64,000 bases of DNA from Chelatococcus asaccharovorans (GTDB lineage Bacteria > Pseudomonadota > Alphaproteobacteria > Rhizobiales > Beijerinckiaceae): assembly GCF_003201475.1 (NCBI RefSeq), contig NZ_QJJK01000008.1, forward strand, positions 62,001-126,000. Reading direction: 5' to 3'. Positions 54,329 to 62,858 of this stretch are shown here, piece after piece; position 1 is the stretch's first letter, and every line of letters starts with the position of its first letter. A program made the translations under genes and the position numbers. The notes under the pieces were generated by a model. That model had not been told where the DNA came from and made no database searches. It saw only the letters and a program-made list of their open reading frames with translations.

Positions 54329-56281
54329 TCAGGCCTTGTCGAGCTTGATGCTGGTCGCATCGGCCGTCAGATAGCCGACGGCCGCGCCGAAGCGGTCCTT
54401 GTAGTTCGCGCGAACCAACGGATCGAGCGTATCCTTCACCTTGGCGTGGATCTTCTCCCAGTCACCCGGGTGCTGGAAGTTGCTCATCACATAGGTCCAG
54501 CCGTTGAGCTCATCGACAGCATGGAGCCCGGTCGATTCTGCGCCGGCCGGTACCGACATGATGCGCGACAGCTGCTTGGTATCGACGTTGTAAGCCCACA
54601 GGAAGTTGTTGACGTGCATGCCGCTGTCCTCGCCGATGAACAGCGTGCGCAGGCGCTCGGAGAACTTGATATTGTCCGGATTGCCGATCTTGTCCGGGTT
54701 GGCGGTGTTGCCGAGCGCGTCAGGGGTGATGTCCTCGCCCGTCAACACGAAGCGGGTTTCGAACGGCACCCACTCGCTGGCGATCGCCTCGCCGCCGCTG
54801 TCCTTCTGGCCGCCACTCACGGTGTGGGCCAGAATGCCGCCCGCCTCAAGCGGCTTGTTCAGCGCCACGCCCGAGGTCTCGTACCAGCCCTTGCCGCCCT
54901 TCACCATCGAGTCCCTGATGGAGGAGATCGCCGAATAGGCCACCTTTTCCTTGGTGTTGACGGTGGTGCCTTCCATCTTGGTGAAGACCATGCTGCCGCC
55001 CATCAGCGCGGCGTAGCGGTGCGTTTCCAGGAAGGCCGCGGCCTTCTCCATGCCCGGCTTCAGCTTCACCCAGTGGAATGAGCCACCCATCGCGATCCGG
55101 GTATAGCTCGGATCCTTGGGGTCCTCCTTGGCGATCTCCATGATATCCGTCGGCTTCAGCGTGTCGGCGAGTTTCTCGATCTCGGCGCTGGTGGCGTGGC
55201 CGAGCTTCACCCAGGTGATCGTGTCGGCCGGCGCCGCGGCGTCGGTCGAGAGCTTGCCGCCGAGCTTCGCGACATAGAGCGTTCCGGCCGAGAGGTCCGC
55301 TTCCTTGTCGGCGACGAACATGAACAGGCCGCCATTGGTCGCGTCGTCACCCATCAGCAGCGTGCGCTGGTCCGGCATCACCTGCACCAGCTCATGCGAG
55401 ATCCGGCCGATGCAGTAGTGCTTGGTCAGCGTGCCGGTACCGTCAGCGCTGACCTTCACTTCCGGAAGGTGGCCGTAGTGATAGGGGTTGGCCGCCTTCT
55501 CGTCGCCGAACAGGTTCTTGCTGTAGGCCAGGAACTGCTTGTTAGAGGAGGCCGAGAACGCGTCCGGCTCGTATTCCTCGCTCGAGAGGTGAGTGTTCCA
55601 CGGGGAAAGGCTGGCGCCGCAGGTGATCCACAGGCCGTGCGCCTGAGCGGTGTCGACATTGTGATACTTCACGAGGCTGAGCTTGCCGGTGCCTGGATCC
55701 TGATCGAGCGTCAGGACGGCGATCGGCGAGGGCATGCGGCCATAGGTGTCGTCGCCCTTCTGGTCACGCGACATATATTCGAACTGGACGACGGCGAATA
55801 CGGTCTCGCCCTTCACGCCGTCGACCTTTGCACCGGCGATCGGTGCCAGCAGCGAGGTGCCGTCCGGAGAATCCGAGAAGAACTGGCGCTCCTTGCCCGG
55901 CACCGAGGTGTCGATGATCGGCTCGTTGTGGATGTCGTAATAGCCGCCCGCCAGGATCTGCCCGCCCTTGCCGTTCGGCACCATGTCGCCGGTGATGAAG
56001 AACGGCTCGTAGGCCAGCTTGAACGACTGTGTGCCGCCGTCGGCGAGCGTGACCGTCAGCTCCGAACCAACCGTCGTGGTCGCCATGGCGGCCGGATCGG
56101 CGAGCGAGGGTGCGGCCATCGAACTGAACGTCGCCGAGACGAATCCCGCCGGCGCAGCGGCGGCGGGCGCCGTGCCGAGCGCCAGCAGCGAGGTAGCTGC
56201 CGACGTGCCGAGCGGCAGCATCGGTACGCTGGCGAGAAATTTCAGTGCCTGGCGGCGCGAAGCGTTGGTCGAATCGAGCAT
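54329..56281 (-). CDS. phoX: PhoX-family alkaline phosphatase (DUF839), Tat-exported
   Basis: This 650-residue protein has a twin-arginine leader (SRRQALKFLASVPMLPLG) and an Ala-rich cleavage region. A beta-propeller-type PhoX body follows: HGLWITCGASLSPWNTHLSS, EEYEPDA and HYCIGRISHELVQVMPDQRT supply metal and active-site residues. Later LFIGEDSGMHVNNFLWAY and MSNFQHPG close the fold. PhoX enzymes are Ca/Fe-dependent monoesterases releasing phosphate in the periplasm under phosphate limitation. I could not find a convincing Pho box in the upstream 200 bp. The gene is intact although it lies inside the accessory region. Confidence 0.92.
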   Translation of the reverse strand: MLDSTNASRRQALKFLASVPMLPLGTSAATSLLALGTAPAAAAPAGFVSATFSSMAAPSLADPAAMATTTVGSELTVTLADGGTQSFKLAYEPFFITGDMVPNGKGGQILAGGYYDIHNEPIIDTSVPGKERQFFSDSPDGTSLLAPIAGAKVDGVKGETVFAVVQFEYMSRDQKGDDTYGRMPSPIAVLTLDQDPGTGKLSLVKYHNVDTAQAHGLWITCGASLSPWNTHLSSEEYEPDAFSASSNKQFLAYSKNLFGDEKAANPYHYGHLPEVKVSADGTGTLTKHYCIGRISHELVQVMPDQRTLLMGDDATNGGLFMFVADKEADLSAGTLYVAKLGGKLSTDAAAPADTITWVKLGHATSAEIEKLADTLKPTDIMEIAKEDPKDPSYTRIAMGGSFHWVKLKPGMEKAAAFLETHRYAALMGGSMVFTKMEGTTVNTKEKVAYSAISSIRDSMVKGGKGWYETSGVALNKPLEAGGILAHTVSGGQKDSGGEAIASEWVPFETRFVLTGEDITPDALGNTANPDKIGNPDNIKFSERLRTLFIGEDSGMHVNNFLWAYNVDTKQLSRIMSVPAGAESTGLHAVDELNGWTYVMSNFQHPGDWEKIHAKVKDTLDPLVRANYKDRFGAAVGYLTADATSIKLDKA

Positions 56282-56495
56282 GTCTGACCTCGGATTCCTT
56301 CGGAGGGCAAGGCCCTAGGGGCCACAGGGTTCGTCGTCAGCAATGGACGAGCGCATCGCGTCAGCGACCTGATCCGATTAGAACGGCTATAAGAAGCTTT
56401 GATGAACCCTGACGCTCCAATCTCGTCAGACGGTGCGGTCGAGCTGCTTGAGATCGTCGCGAATCAAGGAATTCAGCGTGTCTACCAAGTTCGAA

Positions 56496-56626
56496 TCAAA
56501 GCGCTTCTGACAGCCGCGATGAGTGGTGCCCGGTGATCAGCCAGCGGCCATCAATCTCTTCGAAGGTGAAGAGGAAGCGCGTCGGCACCGATTCAGCGCA
56601 TCCGTTGCGGATGAAGTCGAAAGTGT
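56496..56626 (-). pseudogene. C-terminal remnant of a SnoaL/NTF2-like (SgcJ/EcaC-type) protein
   Basis: On the minus strand the frame reads FDFIRNGCAESVPTRFLFTF, EEIDGRWLITGHHSSRLSEAL then stop, the usual C-terminus of SgcJ/EcaC-type proteins. It is cut off at about 56630, where a transposon-end-like sequence begins. Confidence 0.55.
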
Positions 56627-56629
56627 AAG

Positions 56630-56850
56630 AGGGTGTTTGAGAAGGGGCTTGGTTCACTGCCATCGGCGCAGCAGGGTGGCAGAAGCGGCGATTGTGATGA
56701 GGGTTTCGGCGACGGAGGTGAATGGAGAATGGACTACGACGCCCACCGGCCTCATACGAGCCTTGGCGGCCTTACCCCGAACGAGTTGCAACCCGGTCCA
56801 GAACGGACCACAGCCAGAACAGAGTCCAGTTATGAATGAGGCAAATAGGG
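56630..56850 (+). mobile_element. transposase scars (IS5-like end fused to IS3 OrfB C-terminus)
   Basis: GAGGGTGTTTGAGAAGGGGC at about 56630 resembles the terminus of IS5-type elements, but only ~90 bp remain. From about 56725 a frame reads MDYDAHRPHTSLGGLTPNEL, the C-terminal motif of IS3/IS407-type transposases (D-Y-N-x-x-R-P-H-S-S-L), to a stop near 56839. Two separate insertions, each later deleted, best explain the junction. Confidence 0.6.
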
Positions 56851-56881
56851 GGCAACGTCATGCTCGCCAAGGATATCGCCA

Positions 56882-57616
56882 ATGGGATGGGAAGCGCTCG
56901 GACAATGGGGTGAAGACGCAGTTCGCATCGAGCCACTCACTGGTGGATTAGCGAATGACGTGTGGCGCGTTCGCGTATACGGGCAGATTGCGGTCGGTCG
57001 TCTCGGCTCCAGGACCGACACCGATCTCGCCTGGGAAACCGCGCTACTCCAACACCTCGACCGTGAAGGTATGACCGTTCCAGTCCCGATCCTGACGACT
57101 GGCGGCCGGCTGTTCGCGGACGGTCTGGTCGTGATGAAATACATGGAGGGTGGACCGCCCGAGACTAATTCCGACTGGCGTCGCGTGGCCGATACGCTCC
57201 GCGAGCTGCATCGGTTGACACAAGGCTGGCCGCAGCGTCCGGGATGGCGATCGTCGACCGACCTCCTGCATGCTGAAACCGGAACGAGGGTCAACCTTAC
57301 TGCGATGCCGCCTGACGGCGTTATTCGATGTCGGGCCGCGTGGGCGCGGTTAGTCGGGCGTCAAACATGCGTTGTCCACGGCAACCCCAACAACCCTAGC
57401 AACGTCCGGATGACCGCAGACAGGGTCGCATTGATCGACTGGGATGAATCACACGTCGACGTGCCCGACCTTGATCTTGTGTTGCCCGACAACGCTGCAG
57501 ATCTCGAAGACGGCGCGCTTGAAATTGCCGCGCAAGCTTCAGCCGCATGGGAGGCCGCTGTCTGCTGGCAGGATGAGTACGCAATCAGGCGGTTGGCCGA
57601 AGTTCGAGCGAACTGA
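56882..57616 (+). CDS. phosphotransferase (APH/kinase-fold) protein
   Basis: This 244-residue protein has the aminoglycoside/choline kinase-like fold: LTGGLANDVWRVRVYGQIAV (nucleotide loop), VVMKYMEGGPP (hinge), VVHGNPNNPSNVRM (catalytic loop) and VALIDWDESHVDVPDLDLVL (metal Asp). In the catalytic loop the usual HGD reads HGN, so the catalytic base Asp is replaced by Asn and activity is doubtful. AAGGA lies 8 bp before the ATG. It follows transposase scars, consistent with acquisition by transfer. The substrate is unknown. Confidence 0.8.
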   Translation: MGWEALGQWGEDAVRIEPLTGGLANDVWRVRVYGQIAVGRLGSRTDTDLAWETALLQHLDREGMTVPVPILTTGGRLFADGLVVMKYMEGGPPETNSDWRRVADTLRELHRLTQGWPQRPGWRSSTDLLHAETGTRVNLTAMPPDGVIRCRAAWARLVGRQTCVVHGNPNNPSNVRMTADRVALIDWDESHVDVPDLDLVLPDNAADLEDGALEIAAQASAAWEAAVCWQDEYAIRRLAEVRAN

Positions 57617-57653
57617 GCAGTGCTGCGCCAGTGTTGTCAATGCACCACGTAAA

Positions 57654-57791
57654 ATGCTTCCAGCGATGGCCGCCCTCGTCTTGGCGCTGGCGTGGCTCCC
57701 GAAGGCGCAACCAGCCTCAGCAAGAGACATTTCCTCGCAGATCACGGCATCGGCGGCACGGGCCAGCCAATCACCATGCGGTCCCCTCTGA
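57654..57791 (+). CDS. possible small exported peptide (45 residues)
   Basis: The frame reads MLPAMAALVLALAWLPKAQP, ASARDISSQITASAARAS, a plausible signal peptide with a short mature part. The ribosome site is weak and no relative is known to me. The rest of 57617-58018 holds only an IS-end-like motif at 57977-57990. Confidence 0.3.
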   Translation: MLPAMAALVLALAWLPKAQPASARDISSQITASAARASQSPCGPL

Positions 57792-57976
57792 CGAAGAGTT
57801 GATGCGCCGGCCAGGCACGATCGGCGGCAATCGATATCAAAAACTCACTATTATTCAAATAGTTATGGATTCGTCTCGGCAGATTTCGCGCTTGAGATGC
57901 AAAGACCACTATTGAGACGCCACACCTATTGTCGCCGACGCCCCGCAGCTGACATATCCTGTGAAACAATCAGTAA

Positions 57977-57990
57977 CCGTTTTCGTGGAC
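57977..57990 (+). repeat. solo fragment of the IS3 terminal repeat
   Basis: CCGTTTTCGTGGAC is identical to the inner 14 bases of the left terminal repeat of the IS element at 45546. It lies 28 bp before the GH16 gene. It could be the scar of a former copy; chance is possible at this length. Confidence 0.4.
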
Positions 57991-58018
57991 GCGGTTTTGC
58001 AAGGCGTGGGGCTTCCAG

Positions 58019-59632
58019 ATGACAACGCAGCGTACAGAATCCGAGATCATTTTCAGTGATGATTTCAACGGGAGCGGTCCCGTCAGCTCAAGCAAGTGGG
58101 ACTACAATCACTGGCGGGCAGACGACAATCCCGCGTTCTATAACGGCACGAACGTCCGCCAGTCCTTGCCCGTCGTGAGCGATGGGGTGATGCGTCTTCG
58201 TCTCGACACCTACCACGACGGCAACCGGGACTATCCCCAGTATGCGCCTTCGTTCCTGGGCAACGAAGCCATCTCACTCCAGACGTTCAGCCTCGATAAC
58301 GGACCTTTGGCCTTCGAGGCGCGGATGAAGTCCGACCAGACGCAGCCGGGCGTTGTCATCGGGTTCTTCACCTTCGCCGGCCCGCGCGCCTCGCATGACG
58401 AGATCGATTGGGAGCTGATGTCGAAGCGCTACAACGTGGCGCAGACCAATCCCTACCATAACGAAGACCTGTCGGAAGGCCACCCGAAGGACCACGACCT
58501 TCCGGGCGGACAGGGCATTTATCACGACTACCGGATCGAATGGTACAAAGGTGTCGTGATCTGGAAGATCGATGGCACGATTGTGCGAACAGAAACCTCG
58601 ATCGTTCCGGAAAAGCCGATGAACCTGCACTTCAACATCTGGGGTGCTCCGAGCAACTGGGTCGGCGTCGGCGATCCGTCGCTGACGGCCACGCGCGACC
58701 CCAGCCAGAATCGCGTCTTCTACGCGAGCGTCGACAGCGTCCAGGTGGAGCGGCTCGCTCAATCAGCCGGCTCGGTCGATAGCGAAAACCTCGTCGGCAC
58801 CTCCGCCGGCGAACACCTCTTTGCCGGTGCCGGGCACGATAGCCTGCATGGCGGCGGCGGTGATGACGTCCTCGACGGCGACGCGGGCTACAACGTCGCG
58901 ACCTATATGGGACGCGCGGAGAATTTCGCCCTCAGCATGGACGCGGCGCAGCGCGCCGTCATCGTCGAGGACCGCAGCGATGCCGAGGGCACTGATGTCG
59001 TCGTCAATATGCAGGAACTGCGCTTTGCCGACCAGACCATCGATCTCGTCCCGATGATCAAGGCAGCCAACGCGGACGCCGCCGACATCGGCATGATCAT
59101 CGATCTCTACACCTCGTATCTCGATCGTGCGCCGGATGCCATGGGGCTCTATTTCTGGACCAGCCTCCTGAGCGACGGCGTGGCGATCGACGATATCGCC
59201 GAGCAGTTCTTCACAGCTGCCGAGCCTGGCCGCTTCGCCGGCAAGTCGACGGCCGAGATCGTGGACACCGCCTATCGCGAGATCCTCGGCCGGGCGCCTG
59301 ACGCCGATGGTTTCGCCTATTGGGTCGATGCAGTCGATAGCGGCCGGCTGAATATCGAGGATATCCCGCTCGCCTTCATCCTGTCCGCACGTTCGGGCAC
59401 AGCGGGCGCAGACGGCGCGGAACTCATCGAGAAAGCCGAAATTGCCGCCTATTTCGCCCTGGAGAAGGGGCTCAGCAACGCCGAAGGGGCGAAGGCCGTG
59501 CTCGATGCGACCGACTTCGCCGCGGCCAAGGCGCTGACCGATCTCTACGCGGCCGACGCCGCAGGAGAGAATGGGCAAGTCGTGGCGAGCATCCTCGGTA
59601 TCGATGCTGCCGACTACACCTTGGCTGCCTGA
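58019..59632 (+). CDS. secreted glycoside hydrolase family 16 protein with RTX and DUF4214 domains
   Basis: The protein has 537 residues. Residues ~10-240 are a GH16 beta-jelly-roll with the ExDxE catalytic motif in HDEIDWELM (about residue 125) and IYHDYRIEWYKGVVIWKIDG. Residues ~265-300 contain nonapeptide calcium-binding repeats (AGHDSLHGGGGDDVLDGDAG). Two DUF4214 units follow (LYTSYLDRAPDAMGLYFWTS; REILGRAPDADGFAYWVDAV). The lack of a Sec signal with RTX repeats and an acidic C-terminus suggests type I secretion. It should cleave a beta-glucan or similar polysaccharide outside the cell, perhaps remodelling its own exopolysaccharide. GGGG lies 7 bp before the ATG. Confidence 0.88.
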   Translation: MTTQRTESEIIFSDDFNGSGPVSSSKWDYNHWRADDNPAFYNGTNVRQSLPVVSDGVMRLRLDTYHDGNRDYPQYAPSFLGNEAISLQTFSLDNGPLAFEARMKSDQTQPGVVIGFFTFAGPRASHDEIDWELMSKRYNVAQTNPYHNEDLSEGHPKDHDLPGGQGIYHDYRIEWYKGVVIWKIDGTIVRTETSIVPEKPMNLHFNIWGAPSNWVGVGDPSLTATRDPSQNRVFYASVDSVQVERLAQSAGSVDSENLVGTSAGEHLFAGAGHDSLHGGGGDDVLDGDAGYNVATYMGRAENFALSMDAAQRAVIVEDRSDAEGTDVVVNMQELRFADQTIDLVPMIKAANADAADIGMIIDLYTSYLDRAPDAMGLYFWTSLLSDGVAIDDIAEQFFTAAEPGRFAGKSTAEIVDTAYREILGRAPDADGFAYWVDAVDSGRLNIEDIPLAFILSARSGTAGADGAELIEKAEIAAYFALEKGLSNAEGAKAVLDATDFAAAKALTDLYAADAAGENGQVVASILGIDAADYTLAA

Positions 59633-59682
59633 GACAACACCGGGCTGCCTGAGACAACACCGGGCTGCCTGAGACATCACGG
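59623..59682. repeat. 3 x 20-bp tandem repeat spanning a stop codon
   Basis: Three head-to-tail 20-bp units (GGCTGCCTGAGACAACACCG, the third with two changes) begin inside the last codons of the GH16 gene. Each copy carries the TGA context, so the stop codon region itself has been triplicated. Confidence 0.85.
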
Positions 59683-59749
59683 CAGGCGCGGGACGATTGC
59701 GTGCTGCTCGCCACCCGGCGGGCAACACCCCGCGCGGCGCGCGTTGGCA

Positions 59750-60541
59750 TCAAGCCGCTGGCTTTGTGACGCAGATGGCGTAACGGTCTTGCAGAAGCCG
59801 GTCGAGCCCACGCAACACCGTCATCCGGCGTGCCTGCGCCCAATGAATATCGTGCATCTTTCGGTCCACGATGGGCGCGGTGAAGCCGGCCTCCTCAAGG
59901 AGCGGCACCACCGCTTCCGCGGTCATGCCCTTGGAAAAGAAAAGCTGCGACCGGATGCGCCGATCACGGCTCACAAGGTCTGGATCGTCCATTCCCGTCG
60001 TCGGCTTGCCGGTGATTTTGGCCAGCGATGTGCGGAGAAGGCTGACCCATGTCTTCTTGTCCTGGTTCAGATCGACGACCAGCAGCTTCCCGCCGGGCTT
60101 CAACAGCGCATACCACTCGGCGAAGGCCGCCCTGGGGTCGACCAGCGTCCAGACGAGGTGGCGCGTGATGATGACATCATAGCTGCCGCGGGCTTCCATG
60201 GTGTTCTCGGCGTCACACATGATGAAGCGGATATCGCTGCCGCGCTTCGCCGCCTTGGCGCGCGCCCGGGACAGCATGGCTTCCGACCAGTCGGCGCCCG
60301 TAACGGCAAAGCCCAGATCATACATGAGATGCGAGATGACGGCCGTGCCACAGGCCAGGTCCAGCGCGGCACGCCCCTCCCCGCGCCCGAGGTGCCGCAG
60401 GATCAGCCGATGCCAGCCGCGCCTTTCCGCCTCGGAGAAAATCTCATGGCCGACGCTCAAGTCAAAGGTTTCGGAACGGATCGACCAATACTCGCGAATT
60501 TCGTCGCGCAGCGAGTAATTTGAGCTATGCACGTCCGTCAT
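59750..60541 (-). CDS. class I SAM-dependent methyltransferase
   Basis: This 263-residue methyltransferase has motif I LDLACGTAVISHLMYDLGF, then GADWSEAMLSRARAKA, DIRFIMCDAE and YALLKPGGKLLVVDLNQD (motifs II-IV). The N-terminus YSLRDEIREYWSIRSETFDL is common in methyltransferases encoded next to metal-chelate transporters. The start is taken at ATG 60541, before that motif. It is divergent from the binding-protein gene at 60643 (101-bp gap), so co-regulation is likely; it may modify or help make the transported chelator (inference). Confidence 0.88.
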   Translation of the reverse strand: MTDVHSSNYSLRDEIREYWSIRSETFDLSVGHEIFSEAERRGWHRLILRHLGRGEGRAALDLACGTAVISHLMYDLGFAVTGADWSEAMLSRARAKAAKRGSDIRFIMCDAENTMEARGSYDVIITRHLVWTLVDPRAAFAEWYALLKPGGKLLVVDLNQDKKTWVSLLRTSLAKITGKPTTGMDDPDLVSRDRRIRSQLFFSKGMTAEAVVPLLEEAGFTAPIVDRKMHDIHWAQARRMTVLRGLDRLLQDRYAICVTKPAA

Positions 60542-60642
60542 GGGAAGCAAACTCTTTGGAATTGTTACAAAAGATAGCAATTGACGAGCTCTCGTCTATT
60601 TCCTATCGGCGGACCTCATAGCAAATTAATGAGGCGGTCGAA

Positions 60643-61779
60643 ATGGGATTTCTTCATCGTACCGTGGTCGCCGTTGTCGCGCTGGCAGCGCTGACACCAG
60701 CCGCCGTCATGGCTCAAGCCTTCACCGTGAAGGACGTCGCGGGACGTGAGGTCCAATTCGACAAGCCGGTTGATCGCGTCATCCTCGGTGAGGGCCGCCT
60801 TCTCTATTCCGTCGCGGCCATCGAACCCGATCCCTTCTCGAAGGTGGTGGGATGGCGCAACGACCTCATGCGCAACGACGCCGACAGCTACAATGCCTAT
60901 GTGGCGAAGTTTCCCAAGGCCAAGGATGTGCCGTTTCTCGGCAATCTGACCGACGGGACGCTGCAGACCGAGACGGTGGTCAACCTGAAGCCCGACGCCA
61001 TGATCCTGACCATCGGCGACAAAAAGGCGGCCGACGAGGTCAAGCTCGAGGAGATGCTGGGCAAGATCGGCGTGAAGGTCGTCTATGTCGATTTCCGCGA
61101 GCATATCCTGAAGAATACGGAGCCAAGCCTCAAGGTCCTCGGGCAGCTCTTCGGCAAGAGCGAGCGTGCGGAAGAGGTTGCCGCCTATTGGCGCAAGGAG
61201 CTTGCGCGCGTCACGGATACATTGAAGGCTGCCAATCCCAAGCGCCCGAACGTCTTCATGTATCGCGCAGCCGGTCTTGTCGAATGCTGCGGGACCTTCG
61301 GGCCCGACAACTTCGGCCTCATGACGGATCTGGCGGGTGGGCATAATATCGGTTCGGATTTCCTGCCCGGCTATACCGGCTCCATCAATGCCGAGCAGGT
61401 GGTCGCCACCAATCCCGATGTCATCGTGGTGACCGGCGCGAATTGGAGCCAGACCCCCAACGCCAAGAACTTCGTCAATGTCGGACCGGGGGCGGATGCG
61501 TCGGCGCGGGCAAGCCGGGAAGCGCTTGCGGCGCTGATGAAGGAGCCTGCCTTCAGCGGATCCAAAGCCGTGAAGAACAACGACGTTCACGCGATCTGGC
61601 ACCAGTTCTATACGAGCCCCTACCAGTTCGTGGCGATCCAGAGGATGGCCAAGTGGTTCCATCCCGAGCTTTTCGCGGATCTTGATCCGGATGCCACGTT
61701 CAAGGATTTCCACGCCAAGTTCCTGCCGATCGCCTATCAGCCGGGCTATTGGGTCTCCCTGGACCGCGGCGAGAAATAA
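60643..61779 (+). CDS. iron-chelate-type ABC transporter substrate-binding protein
   Basis: This 378-residue periplasmic binding protein has a signal peptide (RTVVAVVALAALTPAAVMAQ). The FecB/BtuF-type two-lobed fold shows VKDVAGREVQFDKPVDRVIL near residue 28, LKPDAMILTIGD and NPDVIVVTGAN, with the long connecting helix after HILKNTEPSLKVLGQLFG. It is longer than BtuF and contains a Cys pair (VECCGTFG). The ligand could be a siderophore, heme or another metal chelate. GAGG lies 8 bp before the ATG, and the stop overlaps the permease start (TAATG). Confidence 0.9.
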   Translation: MGFLHRTVVAVVALAALTPAAVMAQAFTVKDVAGREVQFDKPVDRVILGEGRLLYSVAAIEPDPFSKVVGWRNDLMRNDADSYNAYVAKFPKAKDVPFLGNLTDGTLQTETVVNLKPDAMILTIGDKKAADEVKLEEMLGKIGVKVVYVDFREHILKNTEPSLKVLGQLFGKSERAEEVAAYWRKELARVTDTLKAANPKRPNVFMYRAAGLVECCGTFGPDNFGLMTDLAGGHNIGSDFLPGYTGSINAEQVVATNPDVIVVTGANWSQTPNAKNFVNVGPGADASARASREALAALMKEPAFSGSKAVKNNDVHAIWHQFYTSPYQFVAIQRMAKWFHPELFADLDPDATFKDFHAKFLPIAYQPGYWVSLDRGEK

Positions 61780-62858
61780 TGTCGACGCTGCCCGTGGCAG
61801 AACCTGTGGTCGGTGTCCGCGAGGGGCGCGGTCAATACCGCGCGCTTGTTCGCAGGAAGCTCGCCATTTTGACGGCCATGGTGCTGGCACTTGGCGTTTC
61901 CTTCGCCATTGATCTGGCCTGGGGCCCGGCCCGCTACAGTCTCGCCGACGTCATCCTGGCGGTTTTCAACCCGGACGCCGTCTCGGATTCCGTCCGCACG
62001 GTCGTGTGGGACATCCGGATGCCGGTCGCCGTCATGGCGATCGTGGTGGGCGCTTCCCTCTCCGTCGCCGGGGCGCAGATGCAGACCATCCTCGCAAATC
62101 CGCTTGCGAGCCCGTTCACCCTGGGTATCTCGGCCGCGGCGAGTTTCGGCGCAGCCTTCGCCATCGTCGTCGGCGTGCCCTTCCTGCCCGTGGTGGCCTC
62201 GGGCCTCATCGTGCCGCTGAACGCCTTTCTCATGGCGCTGGTCGCCACGCTGTTCATCCATTTCATTTCCCAGATGCGCGGCGTGTCCGTCCAGACCGTG
62301 GTGCTTCTCGGCATCGCGCTCGTCTTCACGTTCAATGCGGCACTGGCCTTCCTGCAATATCTCGCGTCCGAGCAGGCGCTTGCGACCGTCGTGTTCTGGA
62401 CCATGGGCAGCCTGACCAAGGCGACATGGCCGAAGATCTGGATCACGCTCGCCGTCCTGGTGATTGCACTGCCGCTGTTCGCGCGTAATGCCTGGGCCTT
62501 GACGGCCATTCGCCTGGGTGAAGACAAGGCCGCGAGTTTCGGCGTGAATGTGCGGTCCATACGTCTCGAGACCATGCTGATCATCTCGTTCCTCGCGGCC
62601 ATCCCCGTCAGCTTCGTGGGGACGATCGGCTTCGTCGGGCTGGTCGGCCCGCATATGGCCCGCATGATTTTCGGGGAAGATCAGCGCTTCTTTCTGCCCG
62701 GCTCGGTCGTCTCCGGCGCGCTCCTGCTGTCGGTCACGTCGATCGTCAGCAAGTCGATCATCCCCGGGGTGGTCTTCCCGATCGGCATCATCACGGCGCT
62801 GGTTGGCGTGCCGTTCTTCTTCTCGCTGATCCTGACCGATGTGAGGCGCTCATGGTGA
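61779..62858 (+). CDS. FecCD-family ABC transporter permease
   Basis: This ~359-residue permease has about nine or ten helices and FecCD hallmarks: RMPVAVMAIVVGASLSVAGA, QTILANPLASPFTLGISAAA, FWTMGSLTKATWPKIWI and the coupling region FVGTIGFVGLVGPHMARMIF. The tail ITALVGVPFFFSLI is typical. The ATG at 61779 overlaps the preceding TAA; the next gene overlaps by 7 bp, giving a compact operon. Confidence 0.94.
   Translation: MSTLPVAEPVVGVREGRGQYRALVRRKLAILTAMVLALGVSFAIDLAWGPARYSLADVILAVFNPDAVSDSVRTVVWDIRMPVAVMAIVVGASLSVAGAQMQTILANPLASPFTLGISAAASFGAAFAIVVGVPFLPVVASGLIVPLNAFLMALVATLFIHFISQMRGVSVQTVVLLGIALVFTFNAALAFLQYLASEQALATVVFWTMGSLTKATWPKIWITLAVLVIALPLFARNAWALTAIRLGEDKAASFGVNVRSIRLETMLIISFLAAIPVSFVGTIGFVGLVGPHMARMIFGEDQRFFLPGSVVSGALLLSVTSIVSKSIIPGVVFPIGIITALVGVPFFFSLILTDVRRSW

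Noticed and set aside
56282-56460. Possible Pho box upstream of phoX
   Set aside because: I found only an inverted CTGACG/CGTCAG pair, not the direct CTGTCAT-type repeats expected for PhoB.
60542-60642. Possible riboswitch or iron box in the methyltransferase/importer divergent region
   Set aside because: The 101-bp gap is too short for a cobalamin riboswitch and shows no clear Irr, RirA or Fur palindrome.
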